A model generated the notes under the pieces. It was not told the origin of the DNA, did not search any database, and saw only the letters and a list, made by a program, of their open reading frames with translations. Positions 16,455 to 25,028 of a DNA stretch of 64,000 nucleotides are shown piece by piece (the first letter of the stretch is position 1; each line of letters starts with the position of its first letter). The position numbers and the translations under genes are program-made. Source of the DNA: CAWIHS01 sp963836005 (GTDB taxonomy: Bacteria > Pseudomonadota > Gammaproteobacteria > GRL18). The stretch covers positions 186,001-250,000 of the forward strand of contig CAWIHS010000005.1 of NCBI GenBank assembly GCA_963836005.1. The letters are read 5' to 3'.

Positions 16455-16835
16455 TTATTCTGATGGTATCCTGTCAGAAAAATTCCACCTGGATTTTACA
16501 ATCTGCTCCATAGCTGATCCATCAGAGTAATAAAGCTTTGAGTTACCTGTTCTAATACTGATAACATCGGTAAAGACCCCATCTTCGTCACTAAAATGAA
16601 GATATATTTTTGATCTTGCACCTTTATCTTCATAATTTCCTGTGATCACTGCACTTTCTCTTTCACAGCCAATCTCTCGTCCATAAATATTCATTTCACT
16701 TGTTAAGTAAATTTCATAAACTTCACAGAAGTCATCATAACTGATGTAATAGGGTCCGAATTCTTCAGCCTGGGCGATATTAATGCAAAGAAGAGCGCTT
16801 ATGGTAGTGAATATACCGGGGAAATTCCTTTTCAT
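16455..16835 (-). CDS. Small secreted protein, FGPYYIS family (paralogue 2)
   Basis: Paralogue of 8898-9287 and otherwise unrecognised. Start chosen at 16835 (MKRNFPGIFTTISALLC), with AAGGAC upstream; cleavage is expected near AQAEEFGPYYIS. The mature domain of about 105 residues keeps both cysteines (DFCEVYEIY, IGCERES) and a C-terminal pattern of IRTGNSKLYYSDGSAMEQIV. Overall it is clearly homologous to, but well diverged from, paralogue 1, so the duplication is older than the RAYT copying. Function unknown. Confidence 0.7.
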   Translation of the reverse strand: MKRNFPGIFTTISALLCINIAQAEEFGPYYISYDDFCEVYEIYLTSEMNIYGREIGCERESAVITGNYEDKGARSKIYLHFSDEDGVFTDVISIRTGNSKLYYSDGSAMEQIVKSRWNFSDRIPSE

Positions 16836-16954
16836 CTTCAAGTCCTTTTTTGTTACAAATTTAACGATGATTAATCGTAGCATTTAAGGACTTTTCAACA
16901 GAGTAACTGTTTCACATAACATCATAATTAAAAAAACAAATCAATACATATGAT

Positions 16955-18532
16955 TTAACTAGTGACACGTTTCTCATTTTGGGCATCAATCTCACGAGTT
17001 AGAATTTTTATCCAATCCATTGCACCATTATATTCAATTAAATCTAAATGATCTTTATCAAATGCATATGTATCAATTTCACCATCAATAAGACTTTCCC
17101 ATTGTTTTAAATATAATTGCTGTGTTTCCCAATTTCTTTCATAAACAAGAACGGTTTTATTGACACTCTTTAATGGAGAATCTACGTGATACATAGGAAA
17201 TGCACGCAAATAAATATTGGTAATGTAATTACTGCGCAGCCATAGAGGAATTTTTTTACCTGGTATGAGGTAGACTTTCAAAACCAATCTTTTTATATAG
17301 CGCCATCCTTGGGAAGGAAACTTTCTGAACAACCGTAATAAAAAAGAGAAAGTACCACGAATGTTTAATTGTCTATATTGTAGTTTTAAACCATAACTAC
17401 TGATATTGCTGGATGTACTAGACTTCCCAGGAGGTGAAGGGCTTAATAAAAACAATAGCTCAACATGTTTACCTTGTTCTCTTAACCGCCTTGCAACCTC
17501 AAAAGCAATCAATCCCCCTGCTGAATACCCACCCAGTAAATAAGGACCGTCAGGTTTTATTTTCTGAATAATATCAAGGTATAAACTGCCCATTCCAAAT
17601 ATATCAGTATGTTTAGCAGGTTTCCCATCACTCATCGTCTGGTGATTTAAAAAGTAAAAAGGCTGATCAGCTTTAAGATTCTTATAAATGAGAGGAACAA
17701 CCTTGCCGCCAAATAACCAGAATAATGGCTGCTGTTGACCCTGAATTCTGATGGGTGTTATGAGTTTTTCAAAATAATTGCTTTTCTTTGCTATATATTT
17801 GTTTAAAAAGAGAGCCTGACCAATGACTGTTGGATGTTTAAATACTTCCTCAATTGGTATTCGTTTATTAAACAGCTCTTCAACACGTGCGACCAACTGC
17901 ACGGCCAGCAAAGAATCCCCGCCCTGTTCAAAAAAATTATCATGAATACCGACGCGTTTCAGATTCAGCACTTCAGCCCATAAACCAGCCAGGATCTCTT
18001 CTACCGGTGAACGCGGCGCCACGTAGTCTCCAATGTGCTCAAGCTCAGATTGTTCCGGTGCCGGCAAAGCATTTCGGTCAACCTTGCCATTGGGGGTCAA
18101 GGGGAATTGCTTCAGGGCCACAAAGGCAGACGGCAGCATATAATCCGGTAAATGCTGTTTAAGGAAGGCCCTCAGTTCGCACGTGTCAGGAAGATCTGCC
18201 TCTGCCGTCACATAGGCCGCCAGGCGTTTATGGCCCGGGCTGTCTTCACGCAGGACCACCACAGCGTTGTGAATAGCAGCATGCTGCATTAACGCCGCTT
18301 CTATTTCCCCCAGCTCAATACGATAGCCCCGCAGTTTCACCTGCTGGTCTAAACGCCCCAGAAATTCGATATTACCGTCAGGTAGATAGCGGACCTTATC
18401 CCCGGTTTTATACAGGCGTGCATCCGGCTCATCACTGAAAGGATTGGGAATGAATTTTTCTGCCGTCAGCTCAGGGCGGTTCAGATAACCCCGGGCCAAA
18501 CCATCACCGCCAATGTAAAGCTCCCCCGGCAC
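16955..18532 (-). CDS. NRPS, C-terminal segment: end of A2, PCP2, thioesterase
   Basis: A 525-residue segment holding the end of the second adenylation domain (GELYIGGDGLARGYLNRPE, LYKTGDKVRYLPDG, GRLDQQVKLRGYRIE, NGKVDR with the A10 Lys), a carrier domain (DNFFEQGGDSLLAVQL, phosphopantetheine Ser) and a type I thioesterase (GGYSAGGLIAFEVARR nucleophile; likely His in DKDHLDLIE). It continues the reading of 18481-21324 after a one-base deletion near 18573. If the frames are joined, the NRPS is about 1963 residues. The thioesterase would release the peptide by hydrolysis or cyclisation. Confidence 0.88.
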   Translation of the reverse strand: MPGELYIGGDGLARGYLNRPELTAEKFIPNPFSDEPDARLYKTGDKVRYLPDGNIEFLGRLDQQVKLRGYRIELGEIEAALMQHAAIHNAVVVLREDSPGHKRLAAYVTAEADLPDTCELRAFLKQHLPDYMLPSAFVALKQFPLTPNGKVDRNALPAPEQSELEHIGDYVAPRSPVEEILAGLWAEVLNLKRVGIHDNFFEQGGDSLLAVQLVARVEELFNKRIPIEEVFKHPTVIGQALFLNKYIAKKSNYFEKLITPIRIQGQQQPLFWLFGGKVVPLIYKNLKADQPFYFLNHQTMSDGKPAKHTDIFGMGSLYLDIIQKIKPDGPYLLGGYSAGGLIAFEVARRLREQGKHVELLFLLSPSPPGKSSTSSNISSYGLKLQYRQLNIRGTFSFLLRLFRKFPSQGWRYIKRLVLKVYLIPGKKIPLWLRSNYITNIYLRAFPMYHVDSPLKSVNKTVLVYERNWETQQLYLKQWESLIDGEIDTYAFDKDHLDLIEYNGAMDWIKILTREIDAQNEKRVTS

Positions 18533-21324
18533 GCCCGCCGGGACCAGCTGCAGGGCCTTGTCCAGAATATAGGCTGCGTATTGGCTATCGGTTTGCCTAT
18601 GGGGATGGAGGTGTAGTACTTCTCATCGAGTAATTTGGGTATGGCATAACAGCAGGTAAAGGTGGTGCTTTCCGTCGGCCCATAGCCATTAATGAGCTGA
18701 CTGTCCGGCAGGCATGCCTGAGCCTGTCGGATGTGCTGGACAGACAGGGCTTCGCCGCCGGTCAGAATTTGTCTCACCGGGGCCAGCAGCGTTGGTCTTT
18801 GTTCAATCAGGGTATTAAATAACGAGGCCGTTAACCACAGGATACTGATCTGATAGTTCTCTATGTAACGCTGCAGCGTGTCTAAATCCGGAATACGATC
18901 CGGGTAGATAATGCAGTGTGCCCCGTGCAGTAAGGCGCCCCACAGCTCAAAGGTGGAAGCATCAAAAGACACAGGGGCCAGGAGTAAAAAATGCTGTTGC
19001 TCATCAAAGCGCGCATAATCGGTATTGAGCACCAGCCGGCTGATATTGTAATGACAGATCTCGACCCCTTTGGGGGTCCCCGTTGAGCCCGAGGTATACA
19101 TCACATAGGCACGGCTATCTGATAAAACTAAACTGCTGAGGTTTTCAGGACTGCAGGCTTCAAGTTCAGGCTCCAGTGTATCCAGGCAGAGCACCTGGGC
19201 AGCGGTAAAGCTGAGAGCATGCTTTGATGATGACAGGCTGAGTATTAATGACAGTTCGGCATCCTCTGCCATAAAGCGCAGGCGTTCCTGCGGATAGCTC
19301 AGATCCAGTGGGACATAAGCTCCGCCTGCCTTGAGTATGGCCAGCAAGCTTACCACCAGGTCCAGTGACCGCTCCATGGCAATTCCAACCAGAGTATCGT
19401 TTACAATACCGCGTTGCCTTAGATAATGGGCCAGCTGGTTGGCACGCTCATTTAATTGCCGGTACGTCAGTGACTGCTTTTTAAACACCAACGCCACGGC
19501 CTCCGGCGTGCGCGCCGCCTGAGCCTCAAACAACTGGTGGACACACTGCTCACGGGGGTAGTCTGCATCCGTGTCATTCCATTCTATCAGTAGCTGTTGT
19601 CGTTCAACTGGCGTGAGCAGGGGCAGCGCTGCAATCGTAGTTTGACTATCCGCAACAATACTCCCCAGTAATGTGCGATAAGACCCTGCCAGTCGTTGTA
19701 TCGTGTCCCGTTTAAATAAATCGCTGGCATATTCTATATCGCCTACAATACCTTCTGTGGTTGCCTCCAGTGAAATCGACAGGTCAAACATTGCGCTTTC
19801 AGGGGCCACCTGCAGACTCTCGGCAGTCAGGTTCAGGAGATTCAAGCTGTCTTGCGGTGTATTTTGCAGCACCAGCATCACCTGAAACAGTGGGTGTCGG
19901 CCCATATCTCGCTGCGGCTGCAGCTCCGCCACCAGTTTCTCAAACGGGATATCCTGATGAGCATAAGCGCCTAGACACACGTTCTGTACTGTTTTCAGCA
20001 GCTGCTGAAACGTGAGCTTGCCGGACACTTGAGTGCGCATCACCAGTGTGTTCACAAAAAAACCAATCAGGTCCTCAATCTGTGTATAATGGCGCCCCGC
20101 AATGGCACCCCCAACCGCAATATCACCCTGACCGCTGTAACGATGTAATAAGACCTGCAGGACCGCCAGCAGCGTCATATACAGGGTTACCCCCTGTTGT
20201 TGGCTGAATGCTTTCAGTGAGCAGCTGAGTTCAGCCGACAAAACCAGCGGCACCCGACTGCCTCGATGGCTCTGTTGGGCCGGACGCGGGTAGTCTATAG
20301 GCAGGTCCAGCACACCTACTCCATCCAGTTGTTTTTTCCAGTAGGCCAGCTGCTTCTCCAGCAGCTCCCCCTGCAGCAGCTCTCGCTGCCAGAGTGAAAA
20401 ATCCGCGTACTGTAGCGGCAGTTCGGCCAGAGGACATGCCTGGTCTTGCGAAAAAGCTGCGTATAAGGCGCTTAATTCCTGACTGAGTATACTCAGGGAC
20501 CAGCCATCCACCACGATATGATGAAAGGTGATCAGCAGGATATGCTCCTCTGCCGCCAGTTTTATCAGTACGGCGCGCAGCAACGGCCCCTGTTCAAGAT
20601 CGAAGGGATTTTCTGCCTCTCGCTTCATGACTCGTTGTGCCTCAGCTTCCCGGTCAGTTTCTGACAGTGACTGCAGGTCCATCAAAGGACAGTCAATCGA
20701 CAAAGCAGGCAGGATCACCTGGAGCAGGTGGCCCCCCTGCTCCGCAAAACAGGTCCGCAGGACTTCGTGACGCTTGACGACAGCATTGAGGCTCTGCTGC
20801 AAAGCCAGGCCATCCAGGGTGCCCTGCAGGCGTTTCGCCCAGGGCACATTGTAGGTGCTGCCCGGTCCCATTAACTGGTTCAGAAACCATAGACGCTGCT
20901 GGGCAAAGGATGCGATCACCGGCTGTTCACGTGACACTCGCTGTATGGGGCTTAAAGCGATCGCAGTTTCCTGTTTTAAGAGCGCATCCACTTGCTCTGC
21001 CAGCTCGGCTATCGTGGGCTGTTCAAACATAACATGCACGGGCAGTTCCACATTAAACTGATTGCACATACGTACCATCAGCTGCACCACCAGCAAGGAA
21101 TCCCCGCCCTGTTCAAAAAAGTTATCATGAATACCCACCCGTTCCAGATTCAGCAATTCGGCCCATAATCCGGCCAGCATCTCTTCTACCGGTGAACGCG
21201 GCGCCACGTAGTCTCCAATGTGCTCAAGCTCAGATTGTTCCGGTGCCGGCAAAGCATTTCGGTCAACCTTGCCATTGGGGGTCAAGGGGAATTGCTTCAG
21301 GGCCACAAAGGCAGACGGCAGCAT
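18481..21324 (-). CDS. NRPS, middle segment: PCP1, C2, A2 (frameshifted end)
   Basis: Domains in order: A10 motif NGKVDRNALP, carrier protein (FFEQGGDSLLVVQL), condensation domain (start SFAQQRLWFLNQL, catalytic HHIVVDG), and adenylation domain (YTSGSTGTPKG, SFDASTFELWG, GYGPTEST). Aligning by eye to GrsA gives specificity residues D-A-F-W-L-G-G-T-F plus Lys, near the Val code DAFWIGGTFK. The last ~25 residues are out of frame: the second module reads ATAGGCTGCG where the first reads ATAGGTCTGCG, a one-base loss near 18573. No epimerase domain is present. Confidence 0.88.
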   Translation of the reverse strand: MLPSAFVALKQFPLTPNGKVDRNALPAPEQSELEHIGDYVAPRSPVEEMLAGLWAELLNLERVGIHDNFFEQGGDSLLVVQLMVRMCNQFNVELPVHVMFEQPTIAELAEQVDALLKQETAIALSPIQRVSREQPVIASFAQQRLWFLNQLMGPGSTYNVPWAKRLQGTLDGLALQQSLNAVVKRHEVLRTCFAEQGGHLLQVILPALSIDCPLMDLQSLSETDREAEAQRVMKREAENPFDLEQGPLLRAVLIKLAAEEHILLITFHHIVVDGWSLSILSQELSALYAAFSQDQACPLAELPLQYADFSLWQRELLQGELLEKQLAYWKKQLDGVGVLDLPIDYPRPAQQSHRGSRVPLVLSAELSCSLKAFSQQQGVTLYMTLLAVLQVLLHRYSGQGDIAVGGAIAGRHYTQIEDLIGFFVNTLVMRTQVSGKLTFQQLLKTVQNVCLGAYAHQDIPFEKLVAELQPQRDMGRHPLFQVMLVLQNTPQDSLNLLNLTAESLQVAPESAMFDLSISLEATTEGIVGDIEYASDLFKRDTIQRLAGSYRTLLGSIVADSQTTIAALPLLTPVERQQLLIEWNDTDADYPREQCVHQLFEAQAARTPEAVALVFKKQSLTYRQLNERANQLAHYLRQRGIVNDTLVGIAMERSLDLVVSLLAILKAGGAYVPLDLSYPQERLRFMAEDAELSLILSLSSSKHALSFTAAQVLCLDTLEPELEACSPENLSSLVLSDSRAYVMYTSGSTGTPKGVEICHYNISRLVLNTDYARFDEQQHFLLLAPVSFDASTFELWGALLHGAHCIIYPDRIPDLDTLQRYIENYQISILWLTASLFNTLIEQRPTLLAPVRQILTGGEALSVQHIRQAQACLPDSQLINGYGPTESTTFTCCYAIPKLLDEKYYTSIPIGKPIANTQPIFWTRPCSWSRRACRGSFTLAVMVWPGVI

Positions 21325-22846
21325 ATAATCCGGTAAATGCTTGTTTAAGGAAGGCCCTCAGTTCGCACGTGTCAGGAAGATCTGCCTCTGCCGTCACATA
21401 GGCCGCCAGGCGTTTATGGCCCGGGCTGTCTTCACGCAGGACCACCACAGCGTTGTGAATAGCAGCATGCTGCATTAACGCCGCTTCTATTTCCCCCAGC
21501 TCAATACGATAGCCCCGCAGTTTCACCTGCTGGTCTAAACGCCCCAGAAACTCGATATTACCGTCAGGTAGATAGCGGACCTTATCCCCGGTTTTATACA
21601 GGCGTGCATCCGGCTCATCACTGAAAGGATTGGGGATGAATTTTTCTGCCGTCAACTCAGGGCGGTTCAGATACCCCCGGGCCAGTCCGTCGCCGCCAAT
21701 GTACAGCTCCCCCGGCACTCCCACCGGGACCGGCTGCAGCTGTTCGTCCAGAATATAGGTCTGCGTATTGGCTATCGGTTTGCCGATAGGGATGGATGTC
21801 ATGTGCTCATCGAGAGCATTGGGTATGGCATAACAGCAGGCAAAGGTCGTGCTTTCCGTCGGCCCATAGCCATTAATGAGCTGACTGTCCGGCAGGCATG
21901 CCTGAGCCTCGCGGATATGCTGGACAGACAGGGCTTCACCTCCCGTCAGAATTTGTGCCACCGGGGCCAGCAGCGTCGGTCTTTGTTCAATCAGGGTATT
22001 AAATAACGAGGCCGTTAACCACAGGATACTGATCTGATAGTCCTGTATGTAACGCTGCAGCGTGTCTAAATCCGGAATACGATCCGGGTAGATAATGCAG
22101 TGTGCCCCGTGCAGTAAGGCGCCCCAGAGTTCAAAGGTGGAAGCATCAAAAGACACAGGGGCCAGGAGTAAAAAATGCTGTTGCTCATCAAAGCGCGCAT
22201 AATCGGTATTGAGCACCAGCCGGCTGATATTGTAATGACAGATCTCGACCCCTTTGGGGGTCCCCGTTGAGCCCGAGGTATACATCACATAGGCACGGCT
22301 ATCTGATAAAACTAAACTGCTGAGGTTTTCAGGACTGCAGGCTTCAAGTTCAGGCTCCAGTGTATCCAGGCAGAGCACCTGGGCAGCGGTAAAGCTGAGA
22401 GCATGCTTTGATGATGACAGGCTGAGTATTAATGACAGTTCGGCATCCTCTGCCATAAAGCGCAGGCGTTCCTGCGGATAGCTCAGATCCAGTGGGACAT
22501 AAGCTCCGCCTGCCTTGAGTATGGCCAGCAAGCTCACTACCAGCTCCAGCGACCGCTCCATGCCAATACCCACCAGGGTATCCGGCATCACACCGCAATC
22601 CCGAAGGTAACGGGCCAATTGATTAGCCCGTTCATTTAACTGCCGGTAGGTCAGCGACTGGCCTTCAAAGACCACCGCCGCTGCATCCGGCGTGCGGGCT
22701 GCCTGGGATTCGAACAGCTGATGGATACACTGGTCTCGAGGATAGTCTGCTGCCGTATGATTCCATTCAAATACAATTTGCTGGAATTCTTTACTTGAGA
22801 GTGATTTATTTTGCTTCACAGGTTGGGTAAGTTCAGAAACACTCAT
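21263..22846 (-). CDS. NRPS, N-terminal segment: loading A1 domain (frameshifted end)
   Basis: Begins MSVSELTQPVKQNKS, then an adenylation domain with no condensation domain before it, so this is the loading module. Core motifs are YTSGSTGTPKG, SFDASTFELWG, GYGPTEST, LYKTGDKVRY and KLRGYRIELGE. Its specificity residues match those of A2, and the two A domains are nearly identical over hundreds of bases. The frame breaks at LRAFLKQ: AATGCTTGTTT here against AATGCTGTTT in module 2, an extra T near 21341. The end overlaps the next segment. A MITE occupies the leader from 22878. With both frames repaired, the whole is A-PCP-C-A-PCP-TE, a dipeptide-type synthetase. Confidence 0.88.
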   Translation of the reverse strand: MSVSELTQPVKQNKSLSSKEFQQIVFEWNHTAADYPRDQCIHQLFESQAARTPDAAAVVFEGQSLTYRQLNERANQLARYLRDCGVMPDTLVGIGMERSLELVVSLLAILKAGGAYVPLDLSYPQERLRFMAEDAELSLILSLSSSKHALSFTAAQVLCLDTLEPELEACSPENLSSLVLSDSRAYVMYTSGSTGTPKGVEICHYNISRLVLNTDYARFDEQQHFLLLAPVSFDASTFELWGALLHGAHCIIYPDRIPDLDTLQRYIQDYQISILWLTASLFNTLIEQRPTLLAPVAQILTGGEALSVQHIREAQACLPDSQLINGYGPTESTTFACCYAIPNALDEHMTSIPIGKPIANTQTYILDEQLQPVPVGVPGELYIGGDGLARGYLNRPELTAEKFIPNPFSDEPDARLYKTGDKVRYLPDGNIEFLGRLDQQVKLRGYRIELGEIEAALMQHAAIHNAVVVLREDSPGHKRLAAYVTAEADLPDTCELRAFLKQAFTGLYAAVCLCGPEAIPLDPQWQG

Positions 22847-22877
22847 GCATATTTTTCGATCTAATGATTCATAATCT

Positions 22878-23090
22878 GTAACTACTCAGCGAATTTAAGA
22901 TTTTCACTGAGTGCTAGATAATCGTTATTAAAAGGTGTCCATTTAGCACAAGAACCTGTGATGTATCATTTCGGGATTTGATGCTAATATGAGCGAAATG
23001 ATGTATTACAGGGTCTTGTGCGATGCCTCAATACTATGGCCACTATTTCCGAACAGCTATTTAGATATTAGACATACGCTGAGTAGTTAT
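22878..23090. mobile_element. IS66-type MITE (GTAACTACTCAGCG family), copy 2
   Basis: A 213-bp element with ends GTAACTACTCAGCG (22878-22891) and CGCTGAGTAGTTAT (23077-23090), flanked by a perfect 8-bp repeat CATAATCT (22870-22877, 23091-23098). The interior forms a long hairpin: GCACAAGAACCTGTGATG pairs with the mirrored CATT/ACAGGGTCTTGTGC arm. It sits 31 bp upstream of the NRPS start and so separates it from the ATPase gene upstream. Confidence 0.85.
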
Positions 23091-23164
23091 CATAATCTAT
23101 GAATCATTTATGTTTTAAAAGTCTCTTGATTGCAGATTGATGCCAAAGTTTGTGAGTTCAAAGA

Positions 23165-24085
23165 TTATATATTTGTATACTCTTTAATATCAGCAATATC
23201 AAAACCGGCTTTACTCAGGATGGCGCTCCTTAATTTTGCTGCATCATCAGGAATTGCTTTCTGGCTTAACTGATACAGACTCACCTGCCGGTCTTTAAGT
23301 ACCTGCATAATTGCCTGAGGAGAAATGGTTTTAGCATTATTAGCAAAACCGTACACAAGAGCCAGATCACAAATAGTATTAATGATGCGTGGGATCCCCC
23401 TGCTATGATAATAAATAATGGCATATGCAACAGGTTCAAATAAATTTTTCTCAGTTCCGGCTACTTTTAAACGATGTTTGATATAATCAACGGTTTCCTT
23501 ATATTTGAGCGCCGGTATATGAAACTCCAGTGATATTCGCTGAGAAAACTGCATCAATTCAGGCCTCATCAGGGTATCTTTTAATTCTGGCTGGCCGATC
23601 AGGATCAATTGCCATAACAAATGATCGCCCATATTGATGTTAGACAGCAACCGCAACTCCTCAAGCGTCTCTACAGACATATTTTGTGCTTCATCGACAA
23701 TCAGCACAACACGACGATTTTTAGCAGATTCGCTGGCAATAAAATCAACCAGAATTTCATAGTCTGCGGCTTTGTTTCCCCTGGACTCCAGATCATAGGC
23801 CCGTAGAATCCAGTTCAATAAATCACCAAAATTTTTATGCGTATTGGTGATCACGCCAATACTTAAGTTGTCCTGTACATCTTCCAGTACTTTACGCACC
23901 AGGGTTGTTTTCCCTGATCCGATTTCGCCTGTAATTAAAGAAATCCCTGTTTCATCATAGAGGCTGAATTCAAGCAGGGATAAGGCAATAGCATGCTTTT
24001 TAGTGTTATAGAGAAAATCCGGATTCGGTACCAGAGAGAACGGTTTACATGTCAGATGATAATATTCTTGGTACATTGATAACAA
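23165..24085 (-). CDS. Exosortase-system ATPase (ExeA/TniB-like AAA)
   Basis: A 306-residue AAA+ ATPase of the type found in XrtA/PEP-CTERM EPS loci (the TIGR03015-like group): N-terminus YYHLTCKPFSLVPNPDFLY, Walker A GEIGSGKTT, Walker B VVLIVDEAQNMS, sensor region ILIGQPELKD, arginine-rich SRGIPRIINTICD. The start may be 24076 (MYQEYYHL), three codons in. It resembles ExeA but lacks a C-terminal peptidoglycan-binding domain, and its precise function in EPS export is unknown. It ends the operon running down from 28314. Confidence 0.9.
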   Translation of the reverse strand: MLSMYQEYYHLTCKPFSLVPNPDFLYNTKKHAIALSLLEFSLYDETGISLITGEIGSGKTTLVRKVLEDVQDNLSIGVITNTHKNFGDLLNWILRAYDLESRGNKAADYEILVDFIASESAKNRRVVLIVDEAQNMSVETLEELRLLSNINMGDHLLWQLILIGQPELKDTLMRPELMQFSQRISLEFHIPALKYKETVDYIKHRLKVAGTEKNLFEPVAYAIIYYHSRGIPRIINTICDLALVYGFANNAKTISPQAIMQVLKDRQVSLYQLSQKAIPDDAAKLRSAILSKAGFDIADIKEYTNI

Positions 24086-24182
24086 CTTGTTTGATTGAAG
24101 GCTTTAGGCTAAATTCTATAAGCGTAATAGATTTGGGCTGTTATTCGCTCCTGCTTCATTAATGATAATCACCAGGAAATAA

Positions 24183-25013
24183 TTAATAATAGGACGATTG
24201 TTTTAGTATACCTTTATTCAACACCACCCCTAACAAATCAGTTTTACCCAGCAGTCGTTGAGCAGACGTCAGTTCACTGCGAGTATTACGCCCGTTTTCA
24301 ACCACCATCAGCGCACAGTCAAAATTTTCTAAAAGAGACAAGGCATCATCACTCGCTAACAATGGCGGCAGATCAAAAATAATAATTCTGGACTCATAGC
24401 GGGATTTCAGCTCTGCAATCAAAGTGTGCATTTTTTTTGATGAAACAATTTCAGAAGAGTTATGATAAGAGTCCCTTCCAGCCATGATAACCAGTCGTTC
24501 AATGCCGGGATTAACCATGACTGAAGCTAAAGGTGCATTGTTCACCAGATAATCATCAACCCCTGTTTCCGGCTTAAAACCAAAATACCAGCCAATTTTG
24601 GGACGCTTGAGATCGAGATCAACCAGTAAAACCGTCTGATTGGTTTCCATAGCCATGGAGATGGCCAGATTGACAGCAACCAGGGACTTACCCACTTCTT
24701 CCGTTGCTCCGGTAACTGCCAGCGTTTTGTAATTTTTTTTACGCATAGCCAATAACACCTGAGTTCGAAGCATTTTGAACACATCAGCGACGGCATTATT
24801 TTTTTTTGTCGCCAAAACTCGTTTTGTAACCAGTTCATTCTCTGAAACAGGGATCACTTTTGTTGTCTGATAAGTGAATTGGTCTATATGAGCGTCAGTA
24901 TCAATAACCGCATCTGAACGTACAAATTCAGCTTTTAAATTTTTTTTTGCCGGTTTGACTGCATGAGTTTGCCGGCTTTTGGCTTTATTTAAAGCCTTTT
25001 GGATGGCTTCCAT
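24183..25013 (-). CDS. Exosortase-associated tyrosine autokinase (CpsD/CapB-like)
   Basis: A 276-residue cytoplasmic BY-kinase: helical N-terminus, P-loop ATEEVGKSLVAVN (residues ~103-115), Walker A' VLLVDLDLKRP (~128-138), Walker B IIIFDLPPLLASDD, and a C-terminus ending SSYY as a minimal Tyr cluster. Members partner with the chain-length protein, here encoded 16 bp upstream, to control polymer length. Oddity: the P-loop reads EEVGKS where relatives have PGEGKS/T, so one conserved Gly is replaced; activity could be reduced. Confidence 0.88.
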   Translation of the reverse strand: MEAIQKALNKAKSRQTHAVKPAKKNLKAEFVRSDAVIDTDAHIDQFTYQTTKVIPVSENELVTKRVLATKKNNAVADVFKMLRTQVLLAMRKKNYKTLAVTGATEEVGKSLVAVNLAISMAMETNQTVLLVDLDLKRPKIGWYFGFKPETGVDDYLVNNAPLASVMVNPGIERLVIMAGRDSYHNSSEIVSSKKMHTLIAELKSRYESRIIIFDLPPLLASDDALSLLENFDCALMVVENGRNTRSELTSAQRLLGKTDLLGVVLNKGILKQSSYY

Positions 25014-25028
25014 ATCATGTTTCCTGTA

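Noticed and set aside
16455..16883. Start at 16883 for FGPYYIS paralogue 2
   Set aside because: The internal ATG at 16835 has a ribosome site and begins a proper signal peptide; the longer form hides it.
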